From Serratia ureilytica (lineage in GTDB: Bacteria > Pseudomonadota > Gammaproteobacteria > Enterobacterales > Enterobacteriaceae): a DNA stretch of 64,000 nucleotides. Position 1 is the stretch's first letter. Each line of letters opens with the position of its first letter. The DNA is taken from positions 601,169 to 665,168 of the forward strand of contig NZ_JABXOF010000002.1 of NCBI RefSeq assembly GCF_013375155.1, written 5' to 3'. Of this stretch, positions 51,331 to 62,020 are shown one piece after another. The notes beneath the pieces are model-generated. The model had not been told where the DNA came from and ran no database searches. It saw nothing but the letters and a program-made list of their open reading frames with translations. Position numbers and translations under genes: made by a program.

Positions 51331-52425
51331 ATGGCAGCCTATCTGATACGCAGACTGTTGCTGGTGATCCCCACGCTGTGGGCGATCATCACCATCAACT
51401 TTTTTATCGTGCAAATCGCCCCCGGCGGCCCGGTCGATCAGGCCATCGCCGCCATCGAACTGGGTCAGGGCAGCGGTTTCGGCAGCGGCGGGGTCAATGA
51501 AGGCCTGGGGCACGCCAGAGCCGGCGTCCCGGCCGCGACCGAAGGGCAATACCGCGGCTCGCGCGGCCTGGATCCGGAGGTGATCGCCGAGATCACCCAG
51601 CGTTATGGCTTCGATAAACCGCTGCACGAACGCTATTTCACCATGCTGTGGAACTACATGCGTTTTGACTTCGGCGACAGCCTGTTTCGCGGCGCTTCGG
51701 TGATGCAACTGATCGGCCAAAGCCTGCCGGTCTCCATCACGCTGGGCCTTTGGAGCACGCTGATCATCTATCTGGTGTCGATCCCGCTCGGCATCCGCAA
51801 GGCCGTCCACAACGGCAGCGCGTTCGATACCTGGAGCAGCACGCTGATCATTATCGGCTACGCCATTCCGGCGTTCCTGTTCGCCATCCTGCTGATCGTG
51901 CTGTTCGCCGGCGGCAGCTATCTCGACTGGTTCCCGCTGCGCGGCCTGGTCTCCAGCAACTTCGATACCCTCTCGTGGCCGGCGAAGATCGCCGACTATC
52001 TGTGGCACATCACGCTGCCGGTGCTGGCGACGGTGATCGGCGGTTTCGCCACCCTGACCATGCTGACCAAAAACTCGTTCCTCGACGAGATCCGCAAACA
52101 GTACGTCACCACCGCCCGCGCCAAGGGCCTGGACGAGAAAAAGATCCTGTACCGCCACGTGTTCCGCAACGCCATGCTGCTGGTGATCGCCGGTTTTCCG
52201 GCCACCTTTATCAGCATGTTTTTCACCGGCTCGCTGCTGATTGAGGTGATGTTCTCGCTCAACGGACTGGGGCTGCTGGGTTACGACGCCACGCTGCAGC
52301 GCGACTACCCGGTGATGTTCGGCACGTTGTATATCTTCACCCTGATCGGCCTGCTGTTTAACATCCTCAGCGATATCACCTATACCCTGGTCGATCCGCG
52401 CATTGACTTCGAGGCCCGCCAATGA
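51331..52425 (+). CDS. yejB: ABC transporter permease YejB
   Basis: This 364-residue DppB-type permease has six membrane segments, the first at the N-terminus ([27 protein letters not shown]). The coupling region before [13 protein letters not shown] resembles the EAA loop. It pairs with YejE to form the peptide channel. Its stop overlaps the yejE start by four bases. Confidence 0.95.
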   Translation: MAAYLIRRLLLVIPTLWAIITINFFIVQIAPGGPVDQAIAAIELGQGSGFGSGGVNEGLGHARAGVPAATEGQYRGSRGLDPEVIAEITQRYGFDKPLHERYFTMLWNYMRFDFGDSLFRGASVMQLIGQSLPVSITLGLWSTLIIYLVSIPLGIRKAVHNGSAFDTWSSTLIIIGYAIPAFLFAILLIVLFAGGSYLDWFPLRGLVSSNFDTLSWPAKIADYLWHITLPVLATVIGGFATLTMLTKNSFLDEIRKQYVTTARAKGLDEKKILYRHVFRNAMLLVIAGFPATFISMFFTGSLLIEVMFSLNGLGLLGYDATLQRDYPVMFGTLYIFTLIGLLFNILSDITYTLVDPRIDFEARQ

Positions 52426-53447
52426 GCCGCCTTAGCCCGATCAATCAGGCGCGCTGGGCGCGTTTTCGCCGCAACCGCCGCGGTTACTGGTCACTGTGGA
52501 TCTTTCTGGCGCTGTTCACGCTCAGCCTGGCCGCCGATCTTATCGCCAACGACAAACCGCTGTTGGTGCGTTATGAAGGCCGGCTATACCTGCCGTTTAT
52601 GATCAACTACAGCGAAACCACGTTCGGCGGCGAACTGAACACCGAAGCCGACTATCAGGATCCGTTCGTCCAGCGCCAAATCGACCGACATGGCTGGGCG
52701 ATCTGGGCGCCGATCCGTTTCAGCTACGACACGATCAACTTCGCCACCGAGGTGCCCTTCCCCTCCCCGCCTTCGCGCCATAACCTGCTGGGCACCGACA
52801 GCAACGGCGGCGATGTGCTGGCCCGCGTGCTGTATGGTTTTCGCATTTCGATGCTGTTCGGCCTGGCGCTGACGCTGTTTTCCAGCCTGATCGGCGTGTG
52901 CGTCGGCGCGACACAGGGGTATTACGGCGGGCGTTTCGATCTGTGGGGGCAACGCTTTATCGAAGTGTGGTCGGGCATGCCGACGCTGTTTCTGATCATT
53001 CTGCTGTCGAGCATCGTCCAGCCCAATTTCTGGTGGCTGCTCGGCATCACTATTCTGTTCGGCTGGATGAGCCTGGTGGGCGTGGTGCGCGCCGAGTTCC
53101 TGCGCACCCGCAACTATGACTATATCCGCGCCGCGCGCGCCATGGGCGTGCCGGATCGCGTGATCATGTCCCGCCACATGCTGCCCAACGCCATGGTGGC
53201 GACGCTGACCTTCCTGCCGTTTATCCTCTGCGGCTCGATCACCACCCTGACGTCGCTCGATTTTCTCGGCTTCGGTCTGCCGATCGGTTCGCCGTCGCTC
53301 GGCGAACTGCTGCTGCAAGGCAAAAACAATCTGCAGGCGCCGTGGCTCGGCATCACCGCCTTCCTGGTGCTGGCAGTGCTGCTGTCGTTATTAATCTTTA
53401 TCGGCGAAGCGGTACGCGACGCCTTTGACCCCAGCAAGGCGCATTGA
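52422..53447 (+). CDS. yejE: ABC transporter permease YejE
   Basis: This 341-residue DppC-type permease has an N-terminal membrane helix, a periplasmic segment, then five helices. The loop [34 protein letters not shown] is the typical ATPase-contact region. It is translationally coupled to yejB through the ATGA overlap, and yejF begins one base after its stop. Confidence 0.95.
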   Translation: MSRLSPINQARWARFRRNRRGYWSLWIFLALFTLSLAADLIANDKPLLVRYEGRLYLPFMINYSETTFGGELNTEADYQDPFVQRQIDRHGWAIWAPIRFSYDTINFATEVPFPSPPSRHNLLGTDSNGGDVLARVLYGFRISMLFGLALTLFSSLIGVCVGATQGYYGGRFDLWGQRFIEVWSGMPTLFLIILLSSIVQPNFWWLLGITILFGWMSLVGVVRAEFLRTRNYDYIRAARAMGVPDRVIMSRHMLPNAMVATLTFLPFILCGSITTLTSLDFLGFGLPIGSPSLGELLLQGKNNLQAPWLGITAFLVLAVLLSLLIFIGEAVRDAFDPSKAH

Positions 53448-53448
53448 T

Positions 53449-55059
53449 ATGGCTACACCTCTGCTCGCCATCCAGGATCTCAGCATCGCCTTCCGCCAGG
53501 GCGACGCCGTCACGCCGGTGGTCAACGAACTCTCTTTGCAGATAGCCCCGGCGGAAACGCTGGCGCTGGTGGGAGAATCCGGCTCCGGCAAAAGCGTCAC
53601 CGCCCTGTCGATACTGCGACTGCTGCCCGCGCCGCCGGTGGTTTACCCTGGCGGCGATATTCTGTTCAACGGCAACTCGTTGCTGCATGCGCCGGAGGCT
53701 GAACTGCGCAAGGTGCGCGGCAATCAGATCGCGATGATCTTTCAGGAACCGATGGTGTCGCTCAATCCGCTGCACACCATTGAGAAGCAACTGGCGGAAG
53801 TGCTGATGCTGCACCGCGGCCTGCGGCGCGAAGCCGCACGCGCAGAGATCGTCGACTGTCTGGAGCGCGTCGGCATCCGCCAGGCCAAAACCCGGTTGCA
53901 GGACTATCCGCATCAGCTCTCCGGCGGTGAACGCCAACGCGTGATGATCGCCATGGCGGTGTTAACCCGCCCGAAATTGTTGATTGCCGACGAACCCACC
54001 ACCGCGCTCGACGTAACTATCCAGGCGCAGATCCTGACGCTGTTGCAAGAATTGAAACAAGAAATGGGCATGGGGTTGCTGTTCATCACCCATAACCTGA
54101 ATATTGTGCGCCGTCTGGCGGACAACGTGGCGGTGATGCGTCAGGGCCGTTGCGTGGAGCAAAACGGCCGCGCACAGCTGTTCAGCCGGCCGCAGCATCC
54201 CTACACACGGCAACTGCTGGCCGCCGAGGACGTCGGCGAACCGCTGCCGCTGCCGGCCGCAGCCAGCGCGCGCCCCGGCGATGAGCGGCCGCTGCTCAAG
54301 GTGGAAGATCTGCAGGTGCGATTCCCCATTCGGCGCGGCCTGCTTCGCCGCACGGTGGACTATCACTATGCGTTGAAGTCATTGAGTTTCGAACTGCGCG
54401 CCGGAGAAAGCGTGGGGCTGGTGGGGGAATCCGGATCGGGTAAAAGCACCACCGGGCTGGCGCTATTGCGTCTGCTGGCCTCGCAGGGGGCCATCTGGTT
54501 CGACGGCGAACCGCTCCACCCGCTGACGATGAAACAAATGCTGCCCTACCGCAGCCGGATGCAAATCGTCTTTCAGGATCCGTATTCCGCCCTCAACCCG
54601 CGCCTGAACGTACAGCAGATCATCGCCGAAGGGCTGGAAGTGCACCAGCGGCTGAACGCCGAGCAGCGCGAACAGCGCGTGATCGAGGTGTTGCAGGAGG
54701 TCGGCCTGGATCCGCAGCTGCGCCACCGCTACCCCACCGAGTTTTCCGGTGGCCAGCGCCAGCGCATCGCCATCGCGCGTGCGCTGATCCTGCAGCCGCA
54801 GTTGCTGATCCTCGACGAGCCGACCTCTTCGCTGGATAAATCGGTGCAGGCGCAGATCCTGACGCTGCTGAAATCGCTGCAGCAACGCCACCGGCTGGCT
54901 TATCTGTTCATCAGCCATGACCTGCAGGTGGTGCGTTCGCTGTGCCACCAGGTGATTGTGCTGCGACAGGGAGAAGTGGTTGAGCAGGGAGACTGTCGGG
55001 CGATTTTCGCGGCGCCCGCAGCCGACTATACCCGACAACTGTTGCAGTTGGCGGATTAG
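53449..55059 (+). CDS. yejF: ABC transporter double ATPase YejF
   Basis: The protein has 536 residues with two DppD/DppF-like ATPase domains. The first has Walker [10 protein letters not shown] (43-51) and signature LSGGERQRV; the second has GESGSGKST and FSGGQRQRI. It powers YejABEF peptide uptake. ATG 53449 is placed one base after the yejE stop, with AAGG upstream. The operon ends convergent to yejG with an 8-base gap and no clear terminator. Confidence 0.95.
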   Translation: MATPLLAIQDLSIAFRQGDAVTPVVNELSLQIAPAETLALVGESGSGKSVTALSILRLLPAPPVVYPGGDILFNGNSLLHAPEAELRKVRGNQIAMIFQEPMVSLNPLHTIEKQLAEVLMLHRGLRREAARAEIVDCLERVGIRQAKTRLQDYPHQLSGGERQRVMIAMAVLTRPKLLIADEPTTALDVTIQAQILTLLQELKQEMGMGLLFITHNLNIVRRLADNVAVMRQGRCVEQNGRAQLFSRPQHPYTRQLLAAEDVGEPLPLPAAASARPGDERPLLKVEDLQVRFPIRRGLLRRTVDYHYALKSLSFELRAGESVGLVGESGSGKSTTGLALLRLLASQGAIWFDGEPLHPLTMKQMLPYRSRMQIVFQDPYSALNPRLNVQQIIAEGLEVHQRLNAEQREQRVIEVLQEVGLDPQLRHRYPTEFSGGQRQRIAIARALILQPQLLILDEPTSSLDKSVQAQILTLLKSLQQRHRLAYLFISHDLQVVRSLCHQVIVLRQGEVVEQGDCRAIFAAPAADYTRQLLQLAD

Positions 55060-55067
55060 CGGCGAAT

Positions 55068-55412
55068 TCAGAAGGGGTATTGCGCGCTGAGCGGTTCGGC
55101 GATCGCGGCGCCGACGTTTTTCAGGCGGCACATCGTCGCGCTCTCATCGCTGCGCTGCACGAACAGGCAAGGTTCCCCTTCCCATTCGACGATCGCGCAG
55201 TCGACCTGAATCTCCTGCAACGACAGATTAAGCTGTTGCATCACCTGCCAGGCCTCGGCCCCTTCATGGCTGAGCAGCTTCAGCCCAATCAGGTTGTTAT
55301 CCTCGTCTATTCCGTTAAACGGAATCGGTTCGACCTTTACGCCGGTGAAACCGGATAGCCAACGATAACTTTGCGGCAAGCGATGCACTACCGAAAGTTG
55401 GATACTCTCCAC
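55068..55412 (-). CDS. yejG: Conserved protein YejG
   Basis: This 114-residue protein is equal in length to E. coli YejG and similar along its whole length ([38 protein letters not shown]). Function is unknown; E. coli mutants have been linked to aminoglycoside response, from memory. No signal peptide or membrane segment is seen, so it is cytoplasmic. Confidence 0.93.
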   Translation of the reverse strand: MESIQLSVVHRLPQSYRWLSGFTGVKVEPIPFNGIDEDNNLIGLKLLSHEGAEAWQVMQQLNLSLQEIQVDCAIVEWEGEPCLFVQRSDESATMCRLKNVGAAIAEPLSAQYPF

Positions 55413-56007
55413 ATGAAATCCCTAGTTTGAAAAGGTGAAACACTTTTACCTGACAGGGTTACTAAGTTATAGCCGTTGACTCCCGACTCTGCCGCGCACA
55501 AATGTTATTTAAATGTAAATTTTGCCGCAAGCCATTAACCTGACCCCGTGCTTGCCGATGCCGTGCCATTTTTTGGCGCGCCGTGCGGTGTTATTTCACG
55601 GCATTTTGCGACTCAGCTCGCATTTTTGCGTTATATGTAACCCTTTCCCGCAGCGATCTCAACTCTTTTTTCTTGCAATGCGACTACTTTTTCGTCGCCA
55701 TATTTTTACATTGAGGAAACATTTCACCCGTCGCGTTAGCGCACCTTCCTCCGCTAATACCTTGATTTACATCCCACCTAATGCAAACCGCCCGCACCGA
55801 CCCGCCGGCAAAACGCCGCGCATACCGGAGGATATCGGGCAGCTCAGCGACGGTATTTTTTAACAAAAAGCACACAGAAGGGTAAATGCCCCATTAATTA
55901 GCAGGCATATGTTTGGCAACAAAATTTTCATTGCCGGTTGCACCGCAAACTGGCAAGGCGCAACCCTATGACGGCTCGGGGCAACTTCGCCCCGAACCAG
56001 GAGAACG
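55413..56007. other. 595-bp spacer without a sound gene
   Basis: The stretch between yejG and bcr is more AT-rich than its surroundings. Short open frames exist on both strands (55522-55863 plus, 55684-55875 minus), but neither has a good ribosome site or a recognisable product. A hairpin, CGGGGC (55977-55982) with GCCCCG (55989-55994), lies just past the bcr stop and may serve as its terminator despite lacking T. Confidence 0.45.
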
Positions 56008-57204
56008 TCAGGCTGCGCGATCGCGCGGCCGGCTGGCGTACAGATAGAACAACACCGCCACAATGCTGCACAGCGCCATCGAAGTGACCATCGGCCAGGC
56101 GCTCTTGCCCGGCGCCATCGACAGAACCGCGCCCACCAGCGCGCCGATGCTGAACCGCAACGTGCCGGCCAGGGAAGACGCGGTGCCCGCCATATGCGGA
56201 AAATCATCCAGGATCACCGCCATGGCGTTGGAGGAGATCATCGCGATGCACCCCAGATAGACCGCTACGCCGATCACCAGCGCCCAGAAGCCCAGCCCGA
56301 CGGCGCTCACCGCCAGCAGCCACAGCCCCATCGCCAGCTGCACCAACAGCCCCAGTTTGAACATCTTGACCGCGCCGAACCGCCGCACGTTGCGGCTGTT
56401 GATCAGCGTCGTCAGGAACAGGAAGACGATATTCAGCGCAAAGTAGTAACCGAAGTGCTGCGGCGAAACATGGTTCAGTTCGATGTAGACGAACGGCCCG
56501 GCGCTGAGGAACGAGAACATGCCGGCGAACGAGAAGGCGCTGGCCAGCATGTAGCTCAGCACCCGCTTGTGGCGGAACAGCGAACCGAAGTTGCCCAGCG
56601 TAGTGCGCAGGTGGAACCGCTGTCGACGCTCTTTCGGCAACGTCTCCTTGATGAACAAGGCCACCAGCAGTGAACCGATCAGCGCCGCGGCGCCCATGGT
56701 CCAGAAGATGGCATGCCAGTTGAACCACAGCAGCAGCGCCCCGCCGATCATCGGCGCCAGCAGCGGCGCGATGGTCATCACCAGAATGACGAACGACATC
56801 ATGCGCGAGAACTCGTCCTTGGTGAACATGTCGCGCATCAAGGCGTTGATCACCACGCTGGCGGCGGCGGCGGCCAGTCCGTGCAAGAAACGCAGTCCGA
56901 TCAGCTGATCGATCGACTGCGCCATGGCGCAGGCGCAACCGGCGATGGCGAAGATCAGCGTTCCCCACAGGATCACCGGTTTGCGGCCGATGCTGTCCGA
57001 CATCGGCCCATAGAACAGCTGCCCGAAGGCGAAGCCGAGCATATAGGCGCTGAGCGTCATCTGCACGCTGCCGGACTCGACGCTAAACTGGGCGGCGATC
57101 ACCGGCATGCTGGGCAGGTACATGTCGATGGCCAGCGGCATCAGCATGGACAGCAGGCCCAGAATGAAAATCAAACCGAGATGAGAGGTTCGGTTCTGTT
57201 GCAC
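56008..57204 (-). CDS. bcr: Bcr multidrug efflux transporter (MFS, DHA1)
   Basis: Bcr exports bicyclomycin, sulfonamides and some dipeptides by proton antiport. The 398-residue protein has 12 helices, with [20 protein letters not shown], the [12 protein letters not shown] loop of motif A, and [19 protein letters not shown]. The GTG at 57204 is the better start because AAGGAG lies nine bases before it; the frame continues to a TTG at 57231. rsuA ends 41 bases upstream on the same strand, so the two may be cotranscribed. Confidence 0.94.
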   Translation of the reverse strand: MQQNRTSHLGLIFILGLLSMLMPLAIDMYLPSMPVIAAQFSVESGSVQMTLSAYMLGFAFGQLFYGPMSDSIGRKPVILWGTLIFAIAGCACAMAQSIDQLIGLRFLHGLAAAAASVVINALMRDMFTKDEFSRMMSFVILVMTIAPLLAPMIGGALLLWFNWHAIFWTMGAAALIGSLLVALFIKETLPKERRQRFHLRTTLGNFGSLFRHKRVLSYMLASAFSFAGMFSFLSAGPFVYIELNHVSPQHFGYYFALNIVFLFLTTLINSRNVRRFGAVKMFKLGLLVQLAMGLWLLAVSAVGLGFWALVIGVAVYLGCIAMISSNAMAVILDDFPHMAGTASSLAGTLRFSIGALVGAVLSMAPGKSAWPMVTSMALCSIVAVLFYLYASRPRDRAA

Positions 57205-57245
57205 GTTCCACGACTCCTTAATCGGCCGCAATCAATGATCGGTTA

Positions 57246-57959
57246 TCAGTCCTGCAGGTGCGGCGCGCCCACGCTGGCGATCTCTTCTTCGGTCAGTGGG
57301 CGATATTCGCCCGGCGCAAGATCGTCATCCAGCACGATGGCGCCGATGCGCTCACGGTGCAATTCGATCACCCGATTGCCGACCGCAGCGAACATCCGCT
57401 TCACCTGGTGGTAGCGCCCTTCGCTGATGGTCAGGCGCACCACATGCTCGTCAACCTGCTCCAGCGTCGCCGGCCGCGTCAGATCTTTCTCGTTGTGCAG
57501 TTGCACCCCTGCGGCGAAACGCTGCGCGGTGTCTTCCGCCAGCGGGTGCTCCAGCGTCACCAGATAGGTTTTCTCGCAGTGGTGGCGCGGCGAGGTGACG
57601 CGGTGCGACCACTGGCCGTCGTCAGTCATCAGCACCAGCCCGGTGGTGTCGATATCCAGCCGCCCGGCGGCGTGCAGTTTGTACGCGACCGGCTCATCGA
57701 GGAAGTACAGCACCGTCGGATGATCGGGATCGTCGGTGGAGCAGACGTAACCCTGCGGTTTGTTGAGCATGAAATAGCGCGGGCCGTTCTGCTGCTGCAG
57801 CGGATTGCCGTCGAACGCCACCTCTTGTTCCGGGGTCAGTTTGACAGCCCCGCTCTTCACCACCTCACCGTCTACGGTGACGCGTTTAGCCCGAAGTTCG
57901 CGCGCGACCAGCGCACGGCTGATGCCTAACTGCTGAGATAAAAACTTGTCCAATCGCAT
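57246..57959 (-). CDS. rsuA: 16S rRNA pseudouridine-516 synthase
   Basis: RsuA makes pseudouridine at position 516 of 16S rRNA during 30S assembly. The 237-residue protein has an S4-like RNA-binding domain (1-60, [27 protein letters not shown] region) and a catalytic domain with the aspartate in [17 protein letters not shown]. The start at MRLDKF agrees with E. coli; the upstream in-frame extension has no homology that I recognise. It is divergent from radD. Confidence 0.96.
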   Translation of the reverse strand: MRLDKFLSQQLGISRALVARELRAKRVTVDGEVVKSGAVKLTPEQEVAFDGNPLQQQNGPRYFMLNKPQGYVCSTDDPDHPTVLYFLDEPVAYKLHAAGRLDIDTTGLVLMTDDGQWSHRVTSPRHHCEKTYLVTLEHPLAEDTAQRFAAGVQLHNEKDLTRPATLEQVDEHVVRLTISEGRYHQVKRMFAAVGNRVIELHRERIGAIVLDDDLAPGEYRPLTEEEIASVGAPHLQD

Positions 57960-58275
57960 GGGATCTGCTTTGCCTGTCGTTGTTATGATCGCATTGATCG
58001 TATTGCCAAAATATGACGCCCGCCGTTGCACCGGGTGCAAATGGCAGGCTCAGGGGGGAAATCGCGTGGGGGCACAGCGATTGCTGTCACACGAGTATAG
58101 CGGCACAACGCGCTGCCCGACAGGGGTAATTTTCACGCTTCTCGCACCGCGCGCGCTCAGAAGGCATAATATAGACATTTCTCGGTCGCCCGGGGCGTAA
58201 AATGTCAGCGTTTCTGTGGCAACAGCGCTGACAAACCTAACCCCCGCGGCCCATTCCAACCTACGGCGTTCATTT

Positions 58276-60033
58276 ATGGCCTTTACCCTACGCCCCTACC
58301 AACTGGAAGCGGTCGAAGCCACCATCAACCATTTCCGGCGGCATCCCGAGCCTGCGCTGATCGTGCTGCCGACCGGCGCCGGCAAAAGCCTGGTGATCGC
58401 CGAGCTGGCGAAGCGCGCCCGTGGGCGAGTGCTGGTGTTGGCGCACGTCAAGGAACTGGTGGCGCAAAACCACGCCAAATACTGCGCCTACGGCCTGGAG
58501 GCGGACATCTTCGCCGCCGGGCTGCAACAAAAAGAGAGCGCAGGCAAGGTGGTGTTCGGCAGCGTGCAGTCGGTGGCGCGCAACCTGCCGCTGTTCGACG
58601 GCGCCTTTTCGCTGCTGATCGTCGATGAATGCCATCGCATCAGCGACGACGACGACAGCCAGTACCAGCAAATCATCCAGCACCTGCAGAAAACCAACCC
58701 GCAATTGCGGCTGCTGGGGCTGACCGCCACGCCGTACAGGCTGGGCAAAGGCTGGATTTATCAGTACCACTACCACGGTTTCACCCGCGGCGACGGCGCC
58801 AGTCTGTTTCGCGACTGCATCTACGAGCTGCCGCTGCGCTACATGATCAAGAATGGCTTCCTGGTGCCGCCGGAGCGGCTGGATATGCCGATCGTGCAAT
58901 ATGACTTCAGCAGGCTGGAAGCCAGAAGCAACGGCCTGTTCAGCGAAGCGGATCTGAACCGTGAGCTGAAGCGGCAAAACCGCGTCACGCCGCACATCAT
59001 CAGCCAGATTGTGGAGTACGCCGACGATCGCAAAGGCGTGATGATCTTCGCCGCCACCGTCGAGCACGCCCGTGAGATCCACGGCCTGCTGCCGAACGGC
59101 GAAGCCGCGCTGGTCAGCGCCGAAACGCCGCCCGCCGAGCGCGATGCGCTCATCGAGGCGTTCAAACAGCAGCGGCTGCGCTATCTGGTCAACGTAGCGG
59201 TATTGACCACCGGTTTCGACGCGCCGCACGTCGATCTGATCGCTATCCTGCGCCCCACCGAGTCCGTCAGCCTGTATCAGCAGATCGTCGGGCGCGGGCT
59301 GCGTTTGGCGCCCGACAAAAAGGATTGCCTGATCCTCGACTACGCCGGCAACCCGCACGATCTGTTTACGCCGGAGGTCGGCGTCAGCAAGCCGCACGGC
59401 GACAGCCAGCCGGTGCAGGTGTTCTGCCCGGCCTGCGGTTTCGCCAACCTGTTCTGGGGCAAGTGCACCGAAAACGGCGACATCATCGAACACTACGGCC
59501 GCCGCTGCCAGGGCTGGCTGGAGGACGACGACGGCCACCGCGAACAGTGCGATTACCGCTTCCGGTTCAAGAGCTGCCCGCACTGCGGCGCGGAGAACGA
59601 CATCGCCGCACGCCGCTGCCATCAGTGTCAGGAGGTGTTGGTCGATCCCGACGACATGCTGAAGGCGGCGCTGAAGCTGAAAGACGCGCTGGTGCTGCGC
59701 TGCGGCGGCATGGAGTTGCAAAGCGGCCGCGACGATAAGGGCGAATGGCTGAAGGCCATCTATTACGACGAGGACGGCACCAGCACCAGCGAGCGCTTCC
59801 GCCTGCAGACGCCGGCGCAGCGCAAAGCATTCGAGATGCTGTTCCTGCGCCCGCACCAGCGCGCGCCGGGCGTGCCGTTCGCCTGGCACACCGCCGCCGA
59901 CGTGCTGGCGCAACAGCAATCGCTGCGCCATCCGGATTTCGTGGTGGCACGCAAGCGCGGGCAGTTTTGGCAGGTGCGTGAGAAAGTGTTCGATTATCAA
60001 GGCCGTTTCCGCCGTGCCAATCAGTTGGCCTGA
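58276..60033 (+). CDS. radD: RadD (YejH) superfamily 2 DNA helicase-like ATPase
   Basis: RadD aids double-strand break repair and stimulates RecA strand exchange, with SSB. The protein has 585 residues, as in E. coli. Walker A is PTGAGKS (32-38), the DEAH-type box is DECH, and motif VI is QIVGRGLR. A zinc-binding region near 400-470 has CPACG, CPHCG and CHQC pairs. The ATG follows a weak ribosome site. The gene is monocistronic, between divergent rsuA and rplY. Confidence 0.95.
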   Translation: MAFTLRPYQLEAVEATINHFRRHPEPALIVLPTGAGKSLVIAELAKRARGRVLVLAHVKELVAQNHAKYCAYGLEADIFAAGLQQKESAGKVVFGSVQSVARNLPLFDGAFSLLIVDECHRISDDDDSQYQQIIQHLQKTNPQLRLLGLTATPYRLGKGWIYQYHYHGFTRGDGASLFRDCIYELPLRYMIKNGFLVPPERLDMPIVQYDFSRLEARSNGLFSEADLNRELKRQNRVTPHIISQIVEYADDRKGVMIFAATVEHAREIHGLLPNGEAALVSAETPPAERDALIEAFKQQRLRYLVNVAVLTTGFDAPHVDLIAILRPTESVSLYQQIVGRGLRLAPDKKDCLILDYAGNPHDLFTPEVGVSKPHGDSQPVQVFCPACGFANLFWGKCTENGDIIEHYGRRCQGWLEDDDGHREQCDYRFRFKSCPHCGAENDIAARRCHQCQEVLVDPDDMLKAALKLKDALVLRCGGMELQSGRDDKGEWLKAIYYDEDGTSTSERFRLQTPAQRKAFEMLFLRPHQRAPGVPFAWHTAADVLAQQQSLRHPDFVVARKRGQFWQVREKVFDYQGRFRRANQLA

Positions 60034-60064
60034 GCGAACGGCCCTCAATCTGGGCAGGTTTTCG

Positions 60065-60093
60065 TTGCCCTGCGGGCGGCTTTCCGTTAAAAT
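60065..60093 (+). promoter_or_regulatory. Candidate rplY promoter with GC-rich discriminator
   Basis: TTGCCC (60065-60070) and TAAAAT (60088-60093) have a 17-base spacer and are followed by GCCGCGCGC, the kind of discriminator linked to stringent control. Confidence 0.65.
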
Positions 60094-60100
60094 GCCGCGC

Positions 60101-60195
60101 GCTTTACCTGGGCCTGCCCAGCGTTAAAGCGGAATTCCGAACTTGCTACTTGGGTCGCCTGTAGCAGGGTAAATTTTCTTTTAAGAGAAAAAACA
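60101..60195 (+). promoter_or_regulatory. rplY leader RNA (L25 autoregulatory leader)
   Basis: Two hairpins precede the ribosome site. The first has GCTTTA/TAAAGC and CTGGG/CCCAG stems (60101-60130). The second is CTTGCTAC with GTAGCAGG around an 11-base loop (60142-60168). In E. coli the rplY leader folds into two such hairpins that L25 binds to limit its own synthesis, and the match in layout supports the same control here. Confidence 0.7.
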
Positions 60196-60480
60196 ATGTT
60201 CACTATCAATGCAGAAGTACGTAAAGACCAGGGTAAAGGTGCGAGCCGCCGCCTGCGTGCAGCAAACAAATTCCCAGCTATCGTTTACGGTGGCAAAGAA
60301 GCTGCAGTTTCCATCGAATTGGATCATGATTCTGTCAAGAACATGGAAGCTAAACCAGAATTCTACAGCGAAGCAGTAACTCTGGTTATCGACGGTAAAG
60401 AAACCAAAGTTAAGGTTCAGGCTGTACAGCGTCACCCGTTCAAGCCAAAACTGGCTCACATCGACTTCGTTCGCGTTTAA
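60196..60480 (+). CDS. rplY: 50S ribosomal protein L25
   Basis: The 94-residue protein has the short enterobacterial L25 form, without the CTC-type C-terminal domain. It binds loop E of 5S rRNA. The sequence [21 protein letters not shown] is nearly that of E. coli. Codon use is strongly biased to common codons, as for highly expressed genes. AAGAGAAAA precedes the ATG, and a terminator shared with the convergent yejK follows. Confidence 0.98.
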   Translation: MFTINAEVRKDQGKGASRRLRAANKFPAIVYGGKEAAVSIELDHDSVKNMEAKPEFYSEAVTLVIDGKETKVKVQAVQRHPFKPKLAHIDFVRV

Positions 60481-60513
60481 TCGCTACGTTTTCGAACCTT
60501 TCGGGACGCCGAA

Positions 60514-60546
60514 ATAAAGAACGCCGCAATTGCGGCGTTTTTTATT
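60514..60546. terminator. Bidirectional terminator between rplY and yejK
   Basis: AACGCCGC (60520-60527) pairs with GCGGCGTT (60532-60539) around AATT. TTTTTT follows on the plus strand and an A-rich run precedes it. Confidence 0.88.
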
Positions 60547-60564
60547 GTCTGCGATTCGGCAAGC

Positions 60565-61572
60565 TTACTTGCCGCTGCCGGTCCGGCGTTGCAGCTGATC
60601 GCGCAGGTTCGGCGGCGTGCCTCTGATGGTCAGCGTGTCGGTGGCCGCATCCCAGAAAATGCGCTCGCCGAGCAGCATGGCGTCGAAGTTCAGACTGATA
60701 CCGCCGCCGCTGCCGGCGAATTTGGTCAGCTGACGCAGCGTGCCGCGATCCGCCGGGAAGCTCTCTTCCAGCTCATACCCTTGCTCGCTGGAGAACTGCA
60801 TGAAGTCTTTCTCGCCGACCGGCGACAACTCCTGCGACAGCGCCTGCAGTTCGATCTCTTCGCCCGCCTGCAGCTGTTCGTTGCAGTAGCTGTACACCTG
60901 CTGGCGCACCGACTGGCGCTCATTCTTGTCCAGCTGCGCGTCGGCGCAGTAGTCGTCCACCGCCTGCAGCAGCCCGCGGTTTTGCGCCTTGGTGTCCAAC
61001 CCTTCGGACGCCGCCAGGAAATCCATGAAGAAGTCGGCGACCTTACGGCCCACGCGCCCGCGCAGGAAGGTCAGATAGCGGGTCGATTCCGGGTTGGTTT
61101 CCCACTCGGTCAGATCGATGCGCGCAACGATATCGGCGTTGTTGATGTCCAGATAGTGCGTAGTGTTGATATCCAGCTCTTCGTTGACGCGCATGCTGTT
61201 ACGGCTGTTCAGCACCGCGATCAGCAGGAACTCGACCGCCAGATAACGGTATTGGCCGAACAGCACCACGCCGCCTTCGGCGAATGGATACTTCGCCAGT
61301 TCGTCGCGCAGACGGCCGGTCGCCGCGCGGCTGAAAGCCAGAAAGTCCTTATCGTCCTTGCGGCAAGTGCGTAGCGCTTCCGCCAGCTCGCTGCCCTCGT
61401 TGAACAAGCCCAGGGCCTTGCTCTTGGCGCTGTAGACGCGATGCAGTTCCGCCATCATTTCTTCCACCGCCGCGTTGGTGGGAAGCAAGGAATCGCGCAG
61501 CACCACGTCCAGCGTTTGCTCGTCGCGTTTCACCAACTGGTGCAGAGCGATCTGGTCGATATCCAGACTCAT
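60565..61572 (-). CDS. yejK: Nucleoid-associated protein YejK (NdpA)
   Basis: The 335-residue protein, same length as E. coli YejK, is found in the nucleoid fraction. The N-terminal [21 protein letters not shown] and the central [15 protein letters not shown] and [16 protein letters not shown] blocks identify it. AGGAGG lies seven bases before the start. It converges on rplY and is divergent from yejL. Its molecular activity is not well defined. Confidence 0.95.
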   Translation of the reverse strand: MSLDIDQIALHQLVKRDEQTLDVVLRDSLLPTNAAVEEMMAELHRVYSAKSKALGLFNEGSELAEALRTCRKDDKDFLAFSRAATGRLRDELAKYPFAEGGVVLFGQYRYLAVEFLLIAVLNSRNSMRVNEELDINTTHYLDINNADIVARIDLTEWETNPESTRYLTFLRGRVGRKVADFFMDFLAASEGLDTKAQNRGLLQAVDDYCADAQLDKNERQSVRQQVYSYCNEQLQAGEEIELQALSQELSPVGEKDFMQFSSEQGYELEESFPADRGTLRQLTKFAGSGGGISLNFDAMLLGERIFWDAATDTLTIRGTPPNLRDQLQRRTGSGK

Positions 61573-61783
61573 GGTAAATCCTCCTGTTCTTTAGGCGCGT
61601 ATTCAAACACTGAAGGCCCCGCCCTGCAATACTAAAAAACCGCGGCAAACCGGAAAGGCGCAGCGGTGAGCGGCCCCGTCGTGGGCGAACCCTTTCCCGA
61701 ATGACAGGAAGTGATAAAAGAGCGGAAAATCACTGTCCTATACGGTAAGATAGGGCACTTTGCAGATTACTAAGCGCAATTTT

Positions 61784-62011
61784 ATGCCACAATCATCCCG
61801 TTACAGTGACGAACACGTTGAACAACTGCTCTCAGAGCTGGTCAATGTTCTGGAAAAACACCATACCCCCACCGATCTTTCCCTGATGGTGCTGGGCAAT
61901 ATGGTCACTAATTTGATCAACACCAGCGTTGCCCCCGCGCAGCGGAAAACCCTGGCGAGATCGTTCGCGGAAGCCCTGCAGGCTTCTGTCCGTGAAGATA
62001 AAGCGCATTAA
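61784..62011 (+). CDS. yejL: UPF0352 protein YejL
   Basis: The 75-residue helical protein is nearly identical in plan to E. coli Yej[20 protein letters not shown] at the start and the middle block [20 protein letters not shown]. The function is unknown. yejM follows after nine bases, so the two are probably cotranscribed. The start is fixed by homology, as the ribosome site is weak. Confidence 0.95.
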   Translation: MPQSSRYSDEHVEQLLSELVNVLEKHHTPTDLSLMVLGNMVTNLINTSVAPAQRKTLARSFAEALQASVREDKAH

Positions 62012-62020
62012 TATTTATTT

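Noticed and set aside
55522..55863. A 113-codon plus-strand frame in the yejG-bcr spacer
   Set aside because: There is no ribosome site, and its composition looks like translated non-coding sequence.
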